A stretch of 64,000 bases of DNA from Methanarcanum sp963640855. Its GTDB lineage: Archaea; Thermoplasmatota; Thermoplasmata; Methanomassiliicoccales; Methanomethylophilaceae. Each line of letters begins with the position of its first letter. Positions within the stretch are counted from its first letter, which is position 1. The notes below the pieces were generated by a model. The model saw nothing but the letters and a program-made list of their open reading frames with translations. It searched no databases and had not been told where the DNA came from. The translations under genes were made by a program, and so were the position numbers. The stretch is from contig CAVIAJ010000004.1 in NCBI GenBank assembly GCA_963640855.1, forward strand, positions 1 to 64,000, written 5' to 3'. Of the stretch, positions 46,548 to 55,556 are shown piece after piece.

Positions 46548-47267
46548 ATGGATGCGTTGAGTGTTAACGATGTCCACAAGACATACGGTGACAGAGAAGC
46601 CGTGAAGGGAGTAACCTTCTCGGTCAAAGAGGGCGAGATTTTCGGTCTCATCGGCCCCAACGGAGCCGGAAAGACGACGACTCTGAGGATGATTTCCACA
46701 CTCCTCAGAATCACGTCCGGAGAGATCAAAATCTACGGAAAAGACGTCCGTATCGAACCCAACGAAGTAAGGAAGATGATCAGCTATCTTCCCGAAGATG
46801 CAGGTGCGTACAAAGGACTGACGGGGAGACAGTATCTTGAGTTCATTGCGAACTTCTTCGCCGAAGGGAATGAGAAGGACGAAATGGTAAAGAAAGGTAT
46901 GGAGATAGCCGATCTCGGCGACAGAATCGATTCCAAAGTCGATACCTACAGTAAAGGTATGATGAGAAGACTTCTCATTGCAAGAGCCATTATGCCGAAT
47001 CCCAAGTTGGCTATTTTGGATGAAGTCACATCGGGACTCGATGTCGTTAACGCTTACGAAATAAGGGAAATCATAAGAAACATCGCCAAAAACGGTGTTT
47101 CCGTGATCATTTCATCGCATAATATGTTCGAAGTCGAGATTCTCTGCAGCAGGGTTGCCATGATCAACGACGGAAAAGTCGTTCTCGAAGGTACGCCTGC
47201 CGAACTTAAAGAGAAATACGGTGCGGACAACCTCGAAGAAGTATTCGTAAAGGCGGTGGCGGAATGA
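46548..47267 (+). CDS. ABC-2 type exporter ATPase, NatA-like
   Basis: 239 residues with Walker A GPNGAGKTT (about 36-44), signature YSKGMMRR (about 138-145), Walker B LAILDEVTSGLD and the switch ISSHN. The sequence style (VKGVTFSVKEGEIFGLIGPN) is that of NatA/CcmA exporters. It overlaps the permease start by four bases. Substrate unknown (Na+ or a peptide/drug in relatives). Confidence 0.9.
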   Translation: MDALSVNDVHKTYGDREAVKGVTFSVKEGEIFGLIGPNGAGKTTTLRMISTLLRITSGEIKIYGKDVRIEPNEVRKMISYLPEDAGAYKGLTGRQYLEFIANFFAEGNEKDEMVKKGMEIADLGDRIDSKVDTYSKGMMRRLLIARAIMPNPKLAILDEVTSGLDVVNAYEIREIIRNIAKNGVSVIISSHNMFEVEILCSRVAMINDGKVVLEGTPAELKEKYGADNLEEVFVKAVAE

Positions 47268-48610
47268 ATCACTTATGGAATCTTGTCAGAAAAGAGTTGA
47301 GAGAACTCCTTACGCCTTCGTCGCTGTTATCCATCGTCGTCGTCGTGATTGTACTTATGTCATTGGGTTCGTTCCTCGGTTCCGAGATAGAAAGTCAGAC
47401 AGGCACACAGCCGATCGGTTACTACGATCCGAACGGAGCGACGGACGGATACGCCCAGTATTCGATTGACAGATTGTCCGAAAGCTATGATAAAAGCGGA
47501 TTTGAATCTGAGAAATACATAATCAATCTCTCAAAATACATAGAATCCGGAAAAAGTGCGGATGAACAGCTTTACGATGCCATGAATAAAGCAGGCGTGG
47601 AATCCGCATTGGTCTTCGACACCGATTTCAACAGTAATATTGCCGCAATGAAACCCGGTACGATTCATGTTTATTGGATTCAGAACAGCACAAGTATCTT
47701 CAGCTCACTGAACACGCTTATCGCCACGCAAACGATTGCGAACCTGAACGGATTCATCGGAGAGAGACTCACAACGGAGAAGGGATTGGATCAGAGCCAG
47801 ATTGATATGATCAAGTCACCTACAACCTACAGCGCATCCACATATCTCAACGGTACGCTCCATGAAGGTGTCACTCCCGATCAGATTTACTCCACAATGA
47901 GTAATCAGACCATGTTCATTCCGATCATCATTATGCTGATTATCGTCATGATCGGAAGTATTGTTATTTCTTCAATCGGTAACGAGAAGGAAAACAAGAC
48001 AATGGAGACTCTCCTCACACTCCCTATCAACAGAACAACCATCGTCGGAGGTAAGCTTATAGGAGCATCCATCGCAGGTCTTGTTATGGGTGCGTTATAC
48101 ATTGTCGGTATGTACTTCTACATCAACGGCATCACATATACCACAACGGCGGGAGTCTCGCTTGATTCGCTGGGTCTTTCTCTCGATATAATGGATTGGA
48201 TCATTGTCGTCGTTGTGATGTTCCTTGCAATAATATGCGCACTCGGAATGTGTATGATTTTGGGTGCGTTTGCAAAGAACTACAAAGTGGCGCAGACGTA
48301 TGTTATGCCTATCAGCATTCTTGCACTCATTCCGATGTTTGTCACGATGTTCAGTTCGTATTCCGAACTTCCGACTGCGATTCAGGTCGTTCTCTTTATC
48401 ATTCCGTTCACACACCCGATGATGGTTATGCAGAACCTCATGTTCGGACAGACTGCGTTGGTATTGGGCGGAATCGGATACCTTGTTGTGTTCGCAGCTG
48501 TGATGATTTACATTACGGTAAGGCTGTACAAGTCGGACATTCTCCTTACGGGAATCATTGTAAGTAACAAGACGAAGAATCTGTTCTCCGGAAAGAAATC
48601 CAAAGAATAA
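47264..48610 (+). CDS. ABC-2 type exporter permease, NatB-like
   Basis: The 448-residue protein has one N-terminal transmembrane helix (LLSIVVVVIVLMSLGSFLG), a large external domain (about 50-225) and five further helices from about 225 to 425 with the typical NEKENKTMETLLTLPINRTT cytoplasmic loop. It pairs with the ATPase upstream and ends before a strong terminator. Confidence 0.9.
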   Translation: MNHLWNLVRKELRELLTPSSLLSIVVVVIVLMSLGSFLGSEIESQTGTQPIGYYDPNGATDGYAQYSIDRLSESYDKSGFESEKYIINLSKYIESGKSADEQLYDAMNKAGVESALVFDTDFNSNIAAMKPGTIHVYWIQNSTSIFSSLNTLIATQTIANLNGFIGERLTTEKGLDQSQIDMIKSPTTYSASTYLNGTLHEGVTPDQIYSTMSNQTMFIPIIIMLIIVMIGSIVISSIGNEKENKTMETLLTLPINRTTIVGGKLIGASIAGLVMGALYIVGMYFYINGITYTTTAGVSLDSLGLSLDIMDWIIVVVVMFLAIICALGMCMILGAFAKNYKVAQTYVMPISILALIPMFVTMFSSYSELPTAIQVVLFIIPFTHPMMVMQNLMFGQTALVLGGIGYLVVFAAVMIYITVRLYKSDILLTGIIVSNKTKNLFSGKKSKE

Positions 48611-48612
48611 AT

Positions 48613-48643
48613 CCGAGGGGGTTGAATCCCCCCGGTCTTTTTT
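48613..48643 (+). terminator. Hairpin terminator after the exporter genes
   Basis: CCG-A-GGGGG pairs with CCCCC-CGG around TTGAAT, followed by a run of nine T. Confidence 0.75.
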
Positions 48644-48703
48644 TTTAATTAAATTAACGGTCGGGGAAGTTTATTCCCGGACCGTTGTTTGATATTTTAC
48701 GGA

Positions 48704-50833
48704 TCAGGCGGATGCTGATTCCGTGAATATTACACAGCGGGAAGTTATCAATTGATTCAGAAGGTTCCCGGCGGATTCGATATCTGCCGTTACTTCTTCT
48801 GCCGTGCTGCCCTCGTGCTGTATCTCGATGACGCCTGACTGCGTAAGAACAATCACATCGGTTGTGATTGTTTCCGTGCGGGGAGTGAAATTGTCATCAA
48901 TCTCGGTTTCTCCAGCATAGTGATAGGTGCCGCCTTCATCATAAACCGGACTGCTGGCAAAGAGATGTATTGACCTGTTGTTACCGTCAATAAACGTCCT
49001 GAAGCTGAAGTTTGCATTCGACAAACCATACTTTTCACAGAGTTCACTGTTATAATCAGTACCGGGACTCATATCCGCATATGTAGCCAGAGTCATTTCC
49101 TGTATTTGTGCTCCCGGAATCAACAACTGATATTCGGCCCCGTTATTTAGAGAGAAAACAACGCCGTCTTTAACAGTTTCATGAACAAATCCGTTGTCTA
49201 TTTTGTCTGTAAACACCATTTCACCGTCATCGATTATTTTCAGTTTTGATACTGAATGGTATTTACCGTCACTCTCGTTCAGTTTAGGTTCGGTGTTCTC
49301 TATAGTGTAACTAACTCCTTCCTATGTGTGTGATTCGTTAAATTGGTTATTGTGATTCTCCTCTTTCTTCTCTTCGACAAGTTCTGCATCGATAACCGAA
49401 TCGACGACTCTGATGTAGTTGTCACCGATAAGAACATTCAAGAACTTCTCGGTCGACTGAATACTCTCCTCCGATTCTTCAAGAGTACTGTAAACATGAC
49501 GCACCTCGATTGCGGGCGTCTTCAAAAGTACAATGCCGTTTACAGTCATCGTTTCCATTTTGTAGTCGAAATTGTTATCAACTACAACATTTGGATTTTC
49601 CGCATGACGGAGATGCATTGTGTTGTTTCCTCCTGTCGGATTGTAAGAGCCATAAATGTGTAATTCGACGGCGTAATACCGTACTTCTCACACAGTTCAT
49701 TGTAATACACCGTGCCCGGCCTCATATCTCCGTATGTAGTTACTGTCATTCCCTGAAGATACACATCGGGAATGAATGCCTGATATGTCCGATGACCGTT
49801 TTTGACCCCGTCAATGGGTGTGTTGTATGTCACAACAGTTCCGCCTTCAACAGATTCGCATTTTATTCTCCCGTCCGACAGTCCGGAAAGAAGAACTACC
49901 TGTCCGTCAAAATTTTTGATGTCAACTTCGGTAACTGAATAATACAAACCGTCACCCTCGTTCAGATTGGGCTCGGTACTTGAAACGGAATATGCAATCG
50001 GTTTCCAATTATGCGTTTTATCATCTGAATCGCAGTAATCACTGTATTTCTGTCCCTCATTGATTTCAGTCTCATCAACCAAATCTGCATATGTAACGGA
50101 ATCTACAATCCTGACACTGGTATCAAACATAATGGAGTTTGTAAGATCTTCAACCGATTGAACGCTCTCAAAACATTCTTCCATTGTTTCGATTATGTGC
50201 TGTATCTCTACCGTCGATGTTTTCGAGAGAACAATACCGTTAACTGTCATCGTTTCCATAGGGTAATCGAAATCTTCGTCGATTACCACTTCCCCGGAAC
50301 CATCATTGACACATAGATGAAACACATCTTCTTTGTAATGATATTTTATGAGAAAATCTGCATCGTCCTGAATACCGTACTTCTCATGAAGTTCACGATT
50401 AAGATCTGTGTCTCCATCATATTTAGCATTCGTAGTTACTGTCATCCCCTGGAGGTATGCGCCCGGGAAGAAGGCCTGACAATCCACTGTATCGCCGTCT
50501 TCATGCTGCCGTGTGGAATAAACGATGGTTCCGCCGTCAACAGTTTCACACCTGATGCGACCGTGTCCATATAGGGACGGGATGAGAACCATATTTCCAT
50601 CCTTATTGTGTATTTCCAACTTTGTTACTGGGTAATACAGACCGTCTTCTTCATTCAACATAGGGTCGGCGTGTATATTGGAAAACCTGTATCCCACACC
50701 ATTATCCTTCATATGTCATAATAGTGGCTTTGCGAATGCCAGCATCCCAATCTACGTTACCTACGGTGGCAACAGTGGCTGCGGTTCCACCTCCGATAAC
50801 AATCATCACTATGACGGCAGTCAGTATCTTCAT
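48704..50833 (-). pseudogene. Broken secreted protein with three repeat domains
   Basis: Reading from the ATG at 50833 gives a signal-like segment (MKILTAVIVMIVIGGGTAAT), then three tandem domains of about 170 residues, each opening near EPNLNEGDGLYYSVT and carrying YLQGMTVTTYGDMRPGT and METMTVNGIVL. The frame is lost near 50707 (one extra base), again near 49655 at a T3 run, and is interrupted by an in-frame TAG at 49322-49324. Correcting these yields one protein of about 700 residues. The TAG stands where the matching repeat has Trp. The gene could be decayed, sequenced with errors, or read through at TAG. Confidence 0.75.
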
Positions 50834-50919
50834 GCGTGTAACAAGGGACCAGTACTCATTTAAATGTACTGTTCATGCAGACATACCGCCGACAAAACCA
50901 CTCGGCGAAGACCGATAAA

Positions 50920-51429
50920 ATGAACGGTAAACTGTCATTCTGAAACGCAGAAAGAAAGGACACTCCTTTGATTCTCCGATTAATAAGAGAACTCGCCGAA
51001 TATGAAAAAATGATTGATCAGGTTGTCGCAGATGAAGATACACTTGAGACGTGAATCTTCGACAGACAGAAAGCCGAAGTAATCTTCGCAGGAAGCAGGT
51101 TTTACGCTGTTCTTCCACAACTTCTCTACCTTCCTCGGACGTGCGGGCATCTACCTTGAAGACCTCTGCGTAAAACCGGAATACCGTGGTAGAGGTTACG
51201 GAAAAGCGATTCTGAAGAAATTGGCATCGATTGCCGTCGAACGCGGTTGCGGACGCCTCGAATGGTGGTGTCTCGATTGGAACAAACCGAGTATCGACTT
51301 CTACCTCTCTTTGAGTGCGGAACCCATTCGGATTGGACTGTGTACCGTATTGCGGGAGATACGCTGGGAAACTTACGGAATAAGTACAATCAATTCCGAA
51401 AAGTAGTAAAATATTACTACTATTTGTAA
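50920..51429 (+). pseudogene. Dead GNAT acetyltransferase gene
   Basis: From the ATG at 50920 the translation follows a spermidine/diamine-type GNAT protein (PLILRLIRELAEYEKM, then IYLEDLCVKPEYRGRGYGKA with the acetyl-CoA loop, GCGRLEWWCLDWN, DFYLSLSAEP). Two in-frame TGA codons occur at 50941 and 51052, where relatives have Arg and Trp, then a small deletion near 51085 and a frameshift near 51331. It is clearly non-functional. Confidence 0.85.
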
Positions 51430-51456
51430 TAAAAAATTACTACAATTAATAGTAAT
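51402..51456. promoter_or_regulatory. Two dyads before the DUF4143 ATPase
   Basis: AGTAGTAA/TTACTACT around AATA (51402-51421) and ATTACTA/TAGTAAT around seven bases (51436-51456). Both use the same TAGTAA half-site and lie 28 bases or more before the start at 51485. Likely operator pair. Confidence 0.5.
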
Positions 51457-51484
51457 TAAATACTGTAATTCTGTACACACCCAT

Positions 51485-52744
51485 ATGAAGGAGTATATTC
51501 CGCGCATAGCCGACTGCATGCTCGAGAGGATGCTGCACACAACGGGCGCCGTGCACATAACCGGGCCGAAAGGATGCGGTAAGAGCACCACAGGCGCACG
51601 TCAGTGCGGTACGGAGTACCGCCTTCAGGATCCCGAAAATACGTCCCTCAGAATGCTTGCTTCCGCCAAACCTTCCGAACTCTTCAGAAGTAAAACTCCG
51701 ATACTCTTGGACGAATGGCAGGAAGTACCTTCATTATGGGGTGCAGTAAGGAACGAAGTAGACATCACCGACACAATGGGTGAATTCATTCTCACTGGCT
51801 CTTCCGTACCGAAAGACGAAGGATTCAGTCATTCGGGAGTAGACAGAATAGCGCCCATGAAAATGAGAACGATGTCACTGTTCGAATCCGGAGATTCGGA
51901 CGGTTCCGTGTCATTGAAGAAACTGTTCGACGGAAATCATAATATCTCCGGAATATCCCCGCACACGCTCAGAGATATCGCATTCTTCATCGTAAGAGGC
52001 GGATGGCCGAGAAGTGTATGCATAGACAGAGAATATGCGCAGGATGTAGTGATGAACTACTACAACGCAACAATCGGAATAGATGTGTTCAGAGTGGACG
52101 GGAAAAAGAAGAACACCGAAGCGGTGGACAGACTGATGCGCTCGTACGCAAGAAACATCTCGACGATGGCGACAACGGCATCGATAATAGACGACGTTAT
52201 ATCAAATGATAAGTTGGTCACACAGTCCACCGTCGAGAATTATATCGACTCACTGACAAGACTGTACATAATCGAGGATGTACCTGCCTGGTCGCATAAC
52301 ATCAGATCAAAGACGGCAATAAGAAACAAACCGAAGAGACATCTTACCGACCCTTCTCTTGCCGCAGCATCCCTGAATATGAATGAGGACAGGCTGATAT
52401 CCGATATGAAGACGTTCGGATTCTTTTTCGAATCTCTGTGCGTGAGAGATCTGAGAGTGTATGCGGATCCGCTGTACGGTAAGGTGAAACACTACCGCGA
52501 CACCAACGATTTGGAAGTGGATCTTATCGTCGAACTCCGTGACGGAAGGTGGGGTGCAATCGAGGTCAAAATGGGTGCCGGAGATGTACCTGAAGCGGAA
52601 AACAGTCTTCTTAAACTGAAAGATACAGTCGTAAACGGTGGAGGAAAAGAACCGTCGTTCATGATGGTTCTGATTTCGTCGGGATACGTTTCGGTTACGG
52701 AGAACGGTGTACTTGCAGTGCCGATAGGGTGTTTGGGGCCGTGA
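51485..52744 (+). CDS. AAA ATPase with DUF4143 domain, first copy type
   Basis: The 419-residue protein has Walker A ITGPKGCGKSTTGA (about 25-38), Walker B PILLDEWQEVP, a central winged-helix-like part and a C-terminal DUF4143/PDDEXK-like region with EVDLIVELRDGRWGAIEVKM. Such ATPases are abundant in anaerobes' accessory regions; their role is unsettled, with toxin-antitoxin or stress functions suggested. It carries its own operator-like dyads. Its end meets a truncated copy of another ATPase gene on the opposite strand. Confidence 0.85.
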   Translation: MKEYIPRIADCMLERMLHTTGAVHITGPKGCGKSTTGARQCGTEYRLQDPENTSLRMLASAKPSELFRSKTPILLDEWQEVPSLWGAVRNEVDITDTMGEFILTGSSVPKDEGFSHSGVDRIAPMKMRTMSLFESGDSDGSVSLKKLFDGNHNISGISPHTLRDIAFFIVRGGWPRSVCIDREYAQDVVMNYYNATIGIDVFRVDGKKKNTEAVDRLMRSYARNISTMATTASIIDDVISNDKLVTQSTVENYIDSLTRLYIIEDVPAWSHNIRSKTAIRNKPKRHLTDPSLAAASLNMNEDRLISDMKTFGFFFESLCVRDLRVYADPLYGKVKHYRDTNDLEVDLIVELRDGRWGAIEVKMGAGDVPEAENSLLKLKDTVVNGGGKEPSFMMVLISSGYVSVTENGVLAVPIGCLGP

Positions 52745-52745
52745 T

Positions 52746-52920
52746 GCCGTTTTTCAATCGCAGATGTATTTGAAGACACTGTTTCCGTTCAAACGTGTCC
52801 CGATAAGGTCTGCATCCGAAGATTATGATATTCCCCTGAATTTTGAAGTAATGATTTGTACGTTTTCCCGAAATTTTGAGATGGGAATTATGACGTTTTC
52901 CCGTTAATTTGAATGAGAGA
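52746..52920 (-). pseudogene. Remnant promoter and N-terminus of a second ATPase gene
   Basis: On the minus strand this segment matches the control region and first 20 or so codons of the ATPase gene at 53406-54734: two CGGGAAAACGT motifs 33 bases apart (52860-52870 and 52893-52903), then IIFGCRPYRDTFERKQ where the intact gene has MIFKRRLYQDMLEWKQ. The start ATG is ATA and the gene is cut off at the neighbouring gene's end. Confidence 0.65.
52860..52903 (-). repeat. Tandem CGGGAAAACGT sites, copy A
   Basis: Two sites with 33-base spacing, identical in spacing to copy B at 54767-54810. Confidence 0.6.
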
Positions 52921-52988
52921 TTGTAAAGAAAGAAAAATTCATTGTGAATGAATATCAATCATTTCTTCTGCGAACCGTTCCTCAGTCA

Positions 52989-53273
52989 TCAATTTCCGGA
53001 ATTATAGATCAGGATTTCATCGGCAGTCATGTTTTGACAGAATCTGTCCTCACGCAATGTCCTCCTGCTGACGACATCTACCTTTCCGAATACAGACTCC
53101 AATTCTTCTATGAACGACATGTATTCGAAATAATCCGTAAGTTCACCGGGATCGATAGAGAAATCGTAATCACTGTCTTCTCTATAATCTCCTCTCGATC
53201 CGAAGAGAAAGACCTGTTTCACACAGTATTTCTCCGCAATCGGTGCAACGATATCCGAGATCGAATAATCCAT
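52989..53273 (-). CDS. MNT-type minimal nucleotidyltransferase
   Basis: The 94-residue protein has the minimal nucleotidyltransferase signature FLFGSRGDYREDSDYDFSID, with GSR, and the metal aspartates in SDYDF. MNT proteins commonly act as antitoxins that modify a HEPN toxin. No HEPN partner is visible next to it. I chose the ATG giving MDYSISDIV; an upstream frame adds 18 residues. A short downstream frame (MTEERFAEEMIDIHSQ) follows within five bases. Confidence 0.75.
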   Translation of the reverse strand: MDYSISDIVAPIAEKYCVKQVFLFGSRGDYREDSDYDFSIDPGELTDYFEYMSFIEELESVFGKVDVVSRRTLREDRFCQNMTADEILIYNSGN

Positions 53274-53405
53274 GAAATCACATCGCACATTCAATATATC
53301 AAATCGGAGAAAGAGTTGCAGTCCCATCGTATCCGAACCGCAGAATCTTTATTCTGAGATATACGGGGCCGATCATTTTCACATAACTGTTGTTTTCATC
53401 TGCCG

Positions 53406-54734
53406 TCAGATAAATCCCGCCATATATACCGGAAGATACACTATTCCGCCGCTTTCATAGACATCCTTGGTACACAGTACATATGTGACTGCAATATCTG
53501 CGTGATGTTTCTTTATGAATTCATCAAGTGATTTGTGTGTTTTCTCAGATGAGGATTTCACTTCTATCGGTATGACCTTCAGGCCTTTTGATATCAGGAA
53601 ATCAATTTCGTAATAATGGCCTCTGTCGGGTTTGGGGAATGTATGGTATCTCAGGATATGCCCGGAAGATATCAGTGCCTGAGATACGGCGTTCTCATAG
53701 ACATAGCCTAAATTGGCAGGAAGTTTTCCGCTGATAAGCTTCTCATAGATCACATTGTCGGAAAACTGACCGTTGTAGAAACAGAGTGTGACAAAAAGGC
53801 CTGTGTCTTCCAGGAACATTTTGAAGAATGTCATATCCAGATTTTCGGACATACCTAAGCGCGGATCATTGACATGATAGCACAGCTGCACTGTTTTGGA
53901 ATCACTCATTTCGGAGAATGCAGTCGCTTCTCTTTTCAGTCTTCCGTTCGGATTGCTTTCGGTTATCCTGTATCTTCTGCTCCCCCTCGACAGTTCTGAA
54001 GGTATCGTACGGAAGTATTCTCCCATCCTTCCGGTAGGATCGATCTTTCTGAAATCGTCATTGTATAATCTAATAATCGACCTCTTTATGCGGTCGATCT
54101 CCTGAAAACTCGAACCTTTCACATAAGCTTCGACTGCCTGCGGCATACCTCCGACCGCGATATATTCTCTGTATTCGCGCATCATCTTCCTGTGTGCTAC
54201 CTGCCCCAACGGTTCCCTGTGTTCGAAATTATATCTGAGCAGACGGAATGTATCATTGCCTTTGGCCCAGAGAAACTCTTCAAAATCAAGAGGATGAAGC
54301 TCTATATGTTCTTCTTCGCTCGGTATTACGATATCTTTCACATTCTTCTTTATCGATATCAGCGAACCTGTCTCTATGATGTCGTAACGTCCGTCCTTTA
54401 CTAGATGTTTGACAGCTTCTCTGGCTCTGCTGAAGTTCTGGACCTCGTCGAATATTATGGCCGTATCTCTTTCTGCGAACTCTTTATCGGTGTAATACTG
54501 CAGTCCGCGGTATAGTCTGTCAATATCGGACAGATCGGTAAAAAGATCATTAATATCCCTGTCCGAAACTGAGAAATCGATACGCACCCAGACCTTGTAT
54601 TCATTTGCAGCGAATGTTTCTGCTATGGTAGTCTTCCCGACTCTTCTGGCGCCCTCTATCATCAATGCCGTACTGCCGTTGGAACGCTGTTTCCACTCCA
54701 ACATGTCCTGGTAGAGTCTGCGTTTGAAGATCAT
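53406..54734 (-). CDS. AAA ATPase with DUF4143 domain, second type
   Basis: The 442-residue product has Walker A EGARRVGKTTIAE (about 28-40), Walker B AIIFDEVQNF, and a C-terminal DUF4143 with the nuclease-like EIDFLISKGLKVIPIEVKSS. The ATG at 54734 (MIFKRR) follows a G-rich ribosome site; an earlier ATG adds four residues. The upstream region carries two CGGGAAAACGT sites 33 bases apart and a TATA-like box (54812-54821 region). Confidence 0.86.
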   Translation of the reverse strand: MIFKRRLYQDMLEWKQRSNGSTALMIEGARRVGKTTIAETFAANEYKVWVRIDFSVSDRDINDLFTDLSDIDRLYRGLQYYTDKEFAERDTAIIFDEVQNFSRAREAVKHLVKDGRYDIIETGSLISIKKNVKDIVIPSEEEHIELHPLDFEEFLWAKGNDTFRLLRYNFEHREPLGQVAHRKMMREYREYIAVGGMPQAVEAYVKGSSFQEIDRIKRSIIRLYNDDFRKIDPTGRMGEYFRTIPSELSRGSRRYRITESNPNGRLKREATAFSEMSDSKTVQLCYHVNDPRLGMSENLDMTFFKMFLEDTGLFVTLCFYNGQFSDNVIYEKLISGKLPANLGYVYENAVSQALISSGHILRYHTFPKPDRGHYYEIDFLISKGLKVIPIEVKSSSEKTHKSLDEFIKKHHADIAVTYVLCTKDVYESGGIVYLPVYMAGFI

Positions 54735-54766
54735 AATATCCCCCAATTTTTAATGTAATAAAATGT

Positions 54767-54810
54767 ACGTTTTCCCGATATTTTAAGATGATTGAAATAA
54801 CGTTTTCCCA
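54767..54810 (-). promoter_or_regulatory. Tandem CGGGAAAACGT operator, copy B
   Basis: Sites at 54767-54777 and 54800-54810 (last base changed) with 33-base spacing, between the TATA-like stretch and the ATPase start. Placement suggests repression. Confidence 0.55.
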
Positions 54811-54849
54811 CTAATTTATATGACCGAAATTTTACAGAAAGAACAACCC

Positions 54850-54915
54850 GTTATGATTGGATTTCGATTATCTCTTCTTCTGTGAACTGTTCCCCGCCGG
54901 GATTCTGCCTCGAAC
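54850..54915 (-). pseudogene. Remnant C-terminal end of an upstream partner gene
   Basis: The minus strand reads RQNPGGEQFTEEEIIEIQS and a stop, matching the short frame MTEERFAEEMIDIHSQ downstream of the MNT gene. It marks the left half of a duplicated MNT/ATPase block. The rest of the 401-base gap to 55135 shows no gene. Confidence 0.45.
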
Positions 54916-55053
54916 GTACTTCATTTGTTTTCTGTTACAAATCCACGAAATAATGCCATCCGTACGGAAGTGATGCACCCTGTATGATATGCCGACCGCA
55001 AAGGAGAAATGGCAAGCCGTATGGACAAGAATCATTTACAAATTTAAGAGAAG

Positions 55054-55076
55054 AGTGGTGGCCCCATTGTGATTTG
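55054..55076 (+). repeat. Attachment-site repeat, distal copy
   Basis: 23 bases matching the tRNA-Ile 3' end at 58764-58786, one C/T difference at 55062. It ends where the palindrome upstream of the RHH gene begins. Confidence 0.75.
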
Positions 55077-55098
55077 TGTATACAATTGTAAACACAAA
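55073..55098. promoter_or_regulatory. 26-base palindrome before the RHH gene
   Basis: Outer arms TTTGTGT and ACACAAA and inner palindrome TACAATTGTA; only one base pair of 13 breaks symmetry. It overlaps the attachment repeat by four bases and sits just before a TATA-like CATAAATA, so it can act as operator for the RHH protein. Confidence 0.55.
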
Positions 55099-55135
55099 TG
55101 CAAACCATAAATACAGACATTATATTGCCACGAAT

Positions 55136-55285
55136 ATGGAACCGAGCAGAATAAAGAACATCAGATTTCCTGAAAAATTAGTGGCCGAAATTGAATCGTA
55201 TATCGAGTCAAGTAGTTTCAATAATTTCTCGGAGTTTGTGGTGTATGCATCCAGATATTACCTGGATCAGAAAAAGAGGATGTAA
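55136..55285 (+). CDS. Ribbon-helix-helix DNA-binding protein
   Basis: 49 residues from the ATG at 55136: strand RIKNIRFPEKL, helix VAEIESYIE, turn and helix FNNFSEFVVYASRYYLDQ. This is the CopG/Arc fold common on archaeal plasmids and viruses. It is the only + strand gene of the element and lies next to the attachment site and a strong palindrome, so autoregulation is likely. Confidence 0.8.
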   Translation: MEPSRIKNIRFPEKLVAEIESYIESSSFNNFSEFVVYASRYYLDQKKRM

Positions 55286-55330
55286 GCGGTTTATCGGTTT
55301 CAGACGTGTTTATCTACACAACAACGTGTA

Positions 55331-55346
55331 AAATTACTAGTAATTT
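55331..55346. repeat. Perfect 16-base palindrome
   Basis: AAATTACTAGTAATTT, 46 bases after the RHH stop and 12 before the structured repeats. It shares the ATTACTA half-site with the dyads at 51436-51456. Confidence 0.55.
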
Positions 55347-55358
55347 GAGAATGAATGA

Positions 55359-55427
55359 TTCCCGTGGTGCAAGACCGTGAGCTTGCACAGTTACGGACGT
55401 ACAGTGCTCGAAGCACCCCCACGGGAA
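55359..55427 (+). repeat. Structured tandem repeat, copy 1
   Basis: 69 bases that fold as RNA or single-stranded DNA: outer stem TTCCCGTGG/CCACGGGAA, hairpin TGCAAG/CTTGCA with an eight-base loop, a linker containing TTACGGACGT, and hairpin GTGCT-CGA-AGCAC. Loop bases CCGT can pair with ACGG of the linker, giving a possible pseudoknot. Confidence 0.65.
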
Positions 55428-55436
55428 CCTAAGGGT

Positions 55437-55510
55437 CGTTGCCGTGGTGCAAGACCGTCGGCGTTGCACAGTTACGGACGTACAGTGCTCGAAGCACCCG
55501 CACGACAACG
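55437..55510 (+). repeat. Structured tandem repeat, copy 2
   Basis: 74 bases with the same core as copy 1 (identical linker and GTGCT-CGA-AGCAC hairpin) but a different outer stem, CGTTG-C-CGTG with CACG-A-CAACG, and a TGCAA/TTGCA inner stem. Sequence differs where pairing is kept, as expected of a selected structure. Confidence 0.65.
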
Positions 55511-55556
55511 ATTGAATTGACATTCTCGCATGAAGTATTTATCATTTACATGAGTA

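Noticed and set aside
54935..55120. Minus-strand frame of 61 residues across the distal attachment repeat
   Set aside because: It spans the integration scar, lacks family features and overlaps the RHH control region.
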